A stretch of DNA of 6,113 nt from Rhodobacterales bacterium UBA3080 (GTDB lineage: Bacteria > Pseudomonadota > Alphaproteobacteria > Rhodobacterales > Rhodobacteraceae). The DNA lies in the NCBI GenBank assembly GCA_002366645.1, contig DFBM01000174.1, positions 1 through 6,113 on the forward strand. The letters run 5' to 3'. The notes below the pieces were generated by a model. The model was not told the DNA's origin, did no database searches, and saw only the letters and a program-made list of their open reading frames with translations. A program made the position numbers and the translations under genes. Within the stretch, counting starts at the first letter, position 1; the number at the start of each line of letters is the position of its first letter. Below are positions 5,354 through 6,113 of the stretch, piece by piece.

Positions 5354-6113
5354 GCGCCCAATCCGGCTTTCATCGCAGCTTTACGCAAAGGCCCAAGCCC
5401 ATATAGTGCCTTTAAGCCCGCCCGACGTAGATCACGCAGGTTTTGCGATTCCGCCATTGCGGCGCGGTTAAGGACGTCGACACCCTTGATACGCGCAGCC
5501 ATATCTGGCCAACGGGTCCGGTGGTACTCGGATAAAACCTCAGGTGAACCGAAGTCTTTGCCCGTGTTTCGTGCGGCAACAGTCAAATCCACAAGTGCCG
5601 ACAGATCTGCCAGACTCATGTTCAAGCCTTGTGCCCCGATTGGTGGTATAACATGCGCTGCCTCGGCCAGAAGGGCCGTACGAGGGCCGTTCAGTTGCGT
5701 AGCCCGCTGGGCAATAATCGGCCAGAGAATGCGTTTGCTCGAAAGCTCGAGTTTCCCGAGAATTCCACACGCTCGCAGATTTAACGCAGCATTGAAATCT
5801 GCTTCGTTCATTTTTTGCAAATCGTCTGCATTTGGTCCTGTTTCCATCCAGACCACTGCACATTGATGCACACCGGTTTGATCTGGCAAAGGCACCAGCG
5901 TGAACGGCCCACCGGAGCGGTGAATTTCGGTCGAAACATTTTCGTGTGGCCGTTCGCAACGAACATTGAACACTAACGCTTTTTGGCCGTAACGCCATTT
6001 TTTGACTTTGATTCCCAACTGCTCGCGGATAACCGAATTCCGCCCGTCCGCTGCGACCACCAGTTTTGCAAAAACCTGACGACCATCGGATAGCTGCACC
6101 AATGCGCCGTTTA
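5350..6113 (-). CDS. UbiH/UbiF/COQ6-family FAD monooxygenase, partial
   Basis: This is the C-terminal part (253 residues visible) of a class A flavin monooxygenase of the family that hydroxylates the aromatic ring during ubiquinone synthesis. The reading frame stays open to the window edge, so the true start and the N-terminal Rossmann GxGxxG lie outside; the TTG at 6102 is not a real start. Visible hallmarks are the DG motif VVAADGRNSVIRE (about 6020-6065) and the FAD-ribityl motif AEAAHVIPPIGAQGLNMSLADL (about 5600-5670). In the second the usual GDAAH reads AEAAH, which I recall from other alphaproteobacterial members. Family members are about 400 aa, so roughly 150 residues are missing. 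Alphaproteobacteria use several related hydroxylases (UbiH, UbiL, UbiM and others) that cannot be told apart here. The stop codon overlaps that of the second Lrp gene. Confidence 0.88.
   Translation of the reverse strand, partial: NGALVQLSDGRQVFAKLVVAADGRNSVIREQLGIKVKKWRYGQKALVFNVRCERPHENVSTEIHRSGGPFTLVPLPDQTGVHQCAVVWMETGPNADDLQKMNEADFNAALNLRACGILGKLELSSKRILWPIIAQRATQLNGPRTALLAEAAHVIPPIGAQGLNMSLADLSALVDLTVAARNTGKDFGSPEVLSEYHRTRWPDMAARIKGVDVLNRAAMAESQNLRDLRRAGLKALYGLGPLRKAAMKAGLGA

Overview
The window looks like an ordinary, gene-dense piece of an alphaproteobacterial chromosome, most likely from a marine Rhodobacterales (Roseobacter-type) bacterium. Three things suggest this: the protein sequences (PDH-type LpdA, class I IlvC, cysteine-free HemB, Ubi-hydroxylase with an AEAAH motif), the pair of small Lrp/AsnC regulators next to ilvC, and a base composition near half GC by eye, which is low for that group. 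The lineage is inferred from recognised protein sequences, not from a search. I see no mobile element, CRISPR array, tRNA, rRNA or phage gene.

Layout, left to right. lpdA (+, 58-1452) encodes the E3 subunit of a 2-oxoacid dehydrogenase complex, probably pyruvate dehydrogenase; the first 12 bases may be the last codons of the preceding gene. Converging on it from the minus strand is a small predicted Tat-exported lipoprotein with a SYLF/Ysc84 domain (1481-2029). Next on the minus strand are hemB (2144-3151, porphobilinogen synthase) and ilvC (3283-4305, ketol-acid reductoisomerase). They are separated by a clear intrinsic terminator behind ilvC, so they are probably not one simple operon. A 131-bp divergent regulatory region (4306-4436) separates ilvC from two tandem Lrp/AsnC-family regulator genes (4437-4895 and 4892-5353, +), which overlap by 4 nt. 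The second regulator ends tail to tail against a truncated minus-strand gene for a UbiH/UbiF/COQ6-type flavin monooxygenase of ubiquinone synthesis (5350-6113, N-terminus outside the window).

Functionally the genes are core metabolism: acetyl-CoA production, branched-chain amino-acid synthesis, tetrapyrrole synthesis and ubiquinone synthesis. The most informative part is the ilvC/lrp divergent region. It contains an 18-bp perfect inverted repeat (CAGAATA-GGGA-TATTCTG) whose arms fit the Lrp consensus arms. It also has a second copy of the left half just before the first regulator's start codon, and overlapping candidate promoters for the two directions. The simplest model is that one or both Lrp proteins control ilvC and themselves. 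A second point of interest is a possible hairpin that would hide the hemB ribosome-binding site. I did not find a convincing new multi-gene system.
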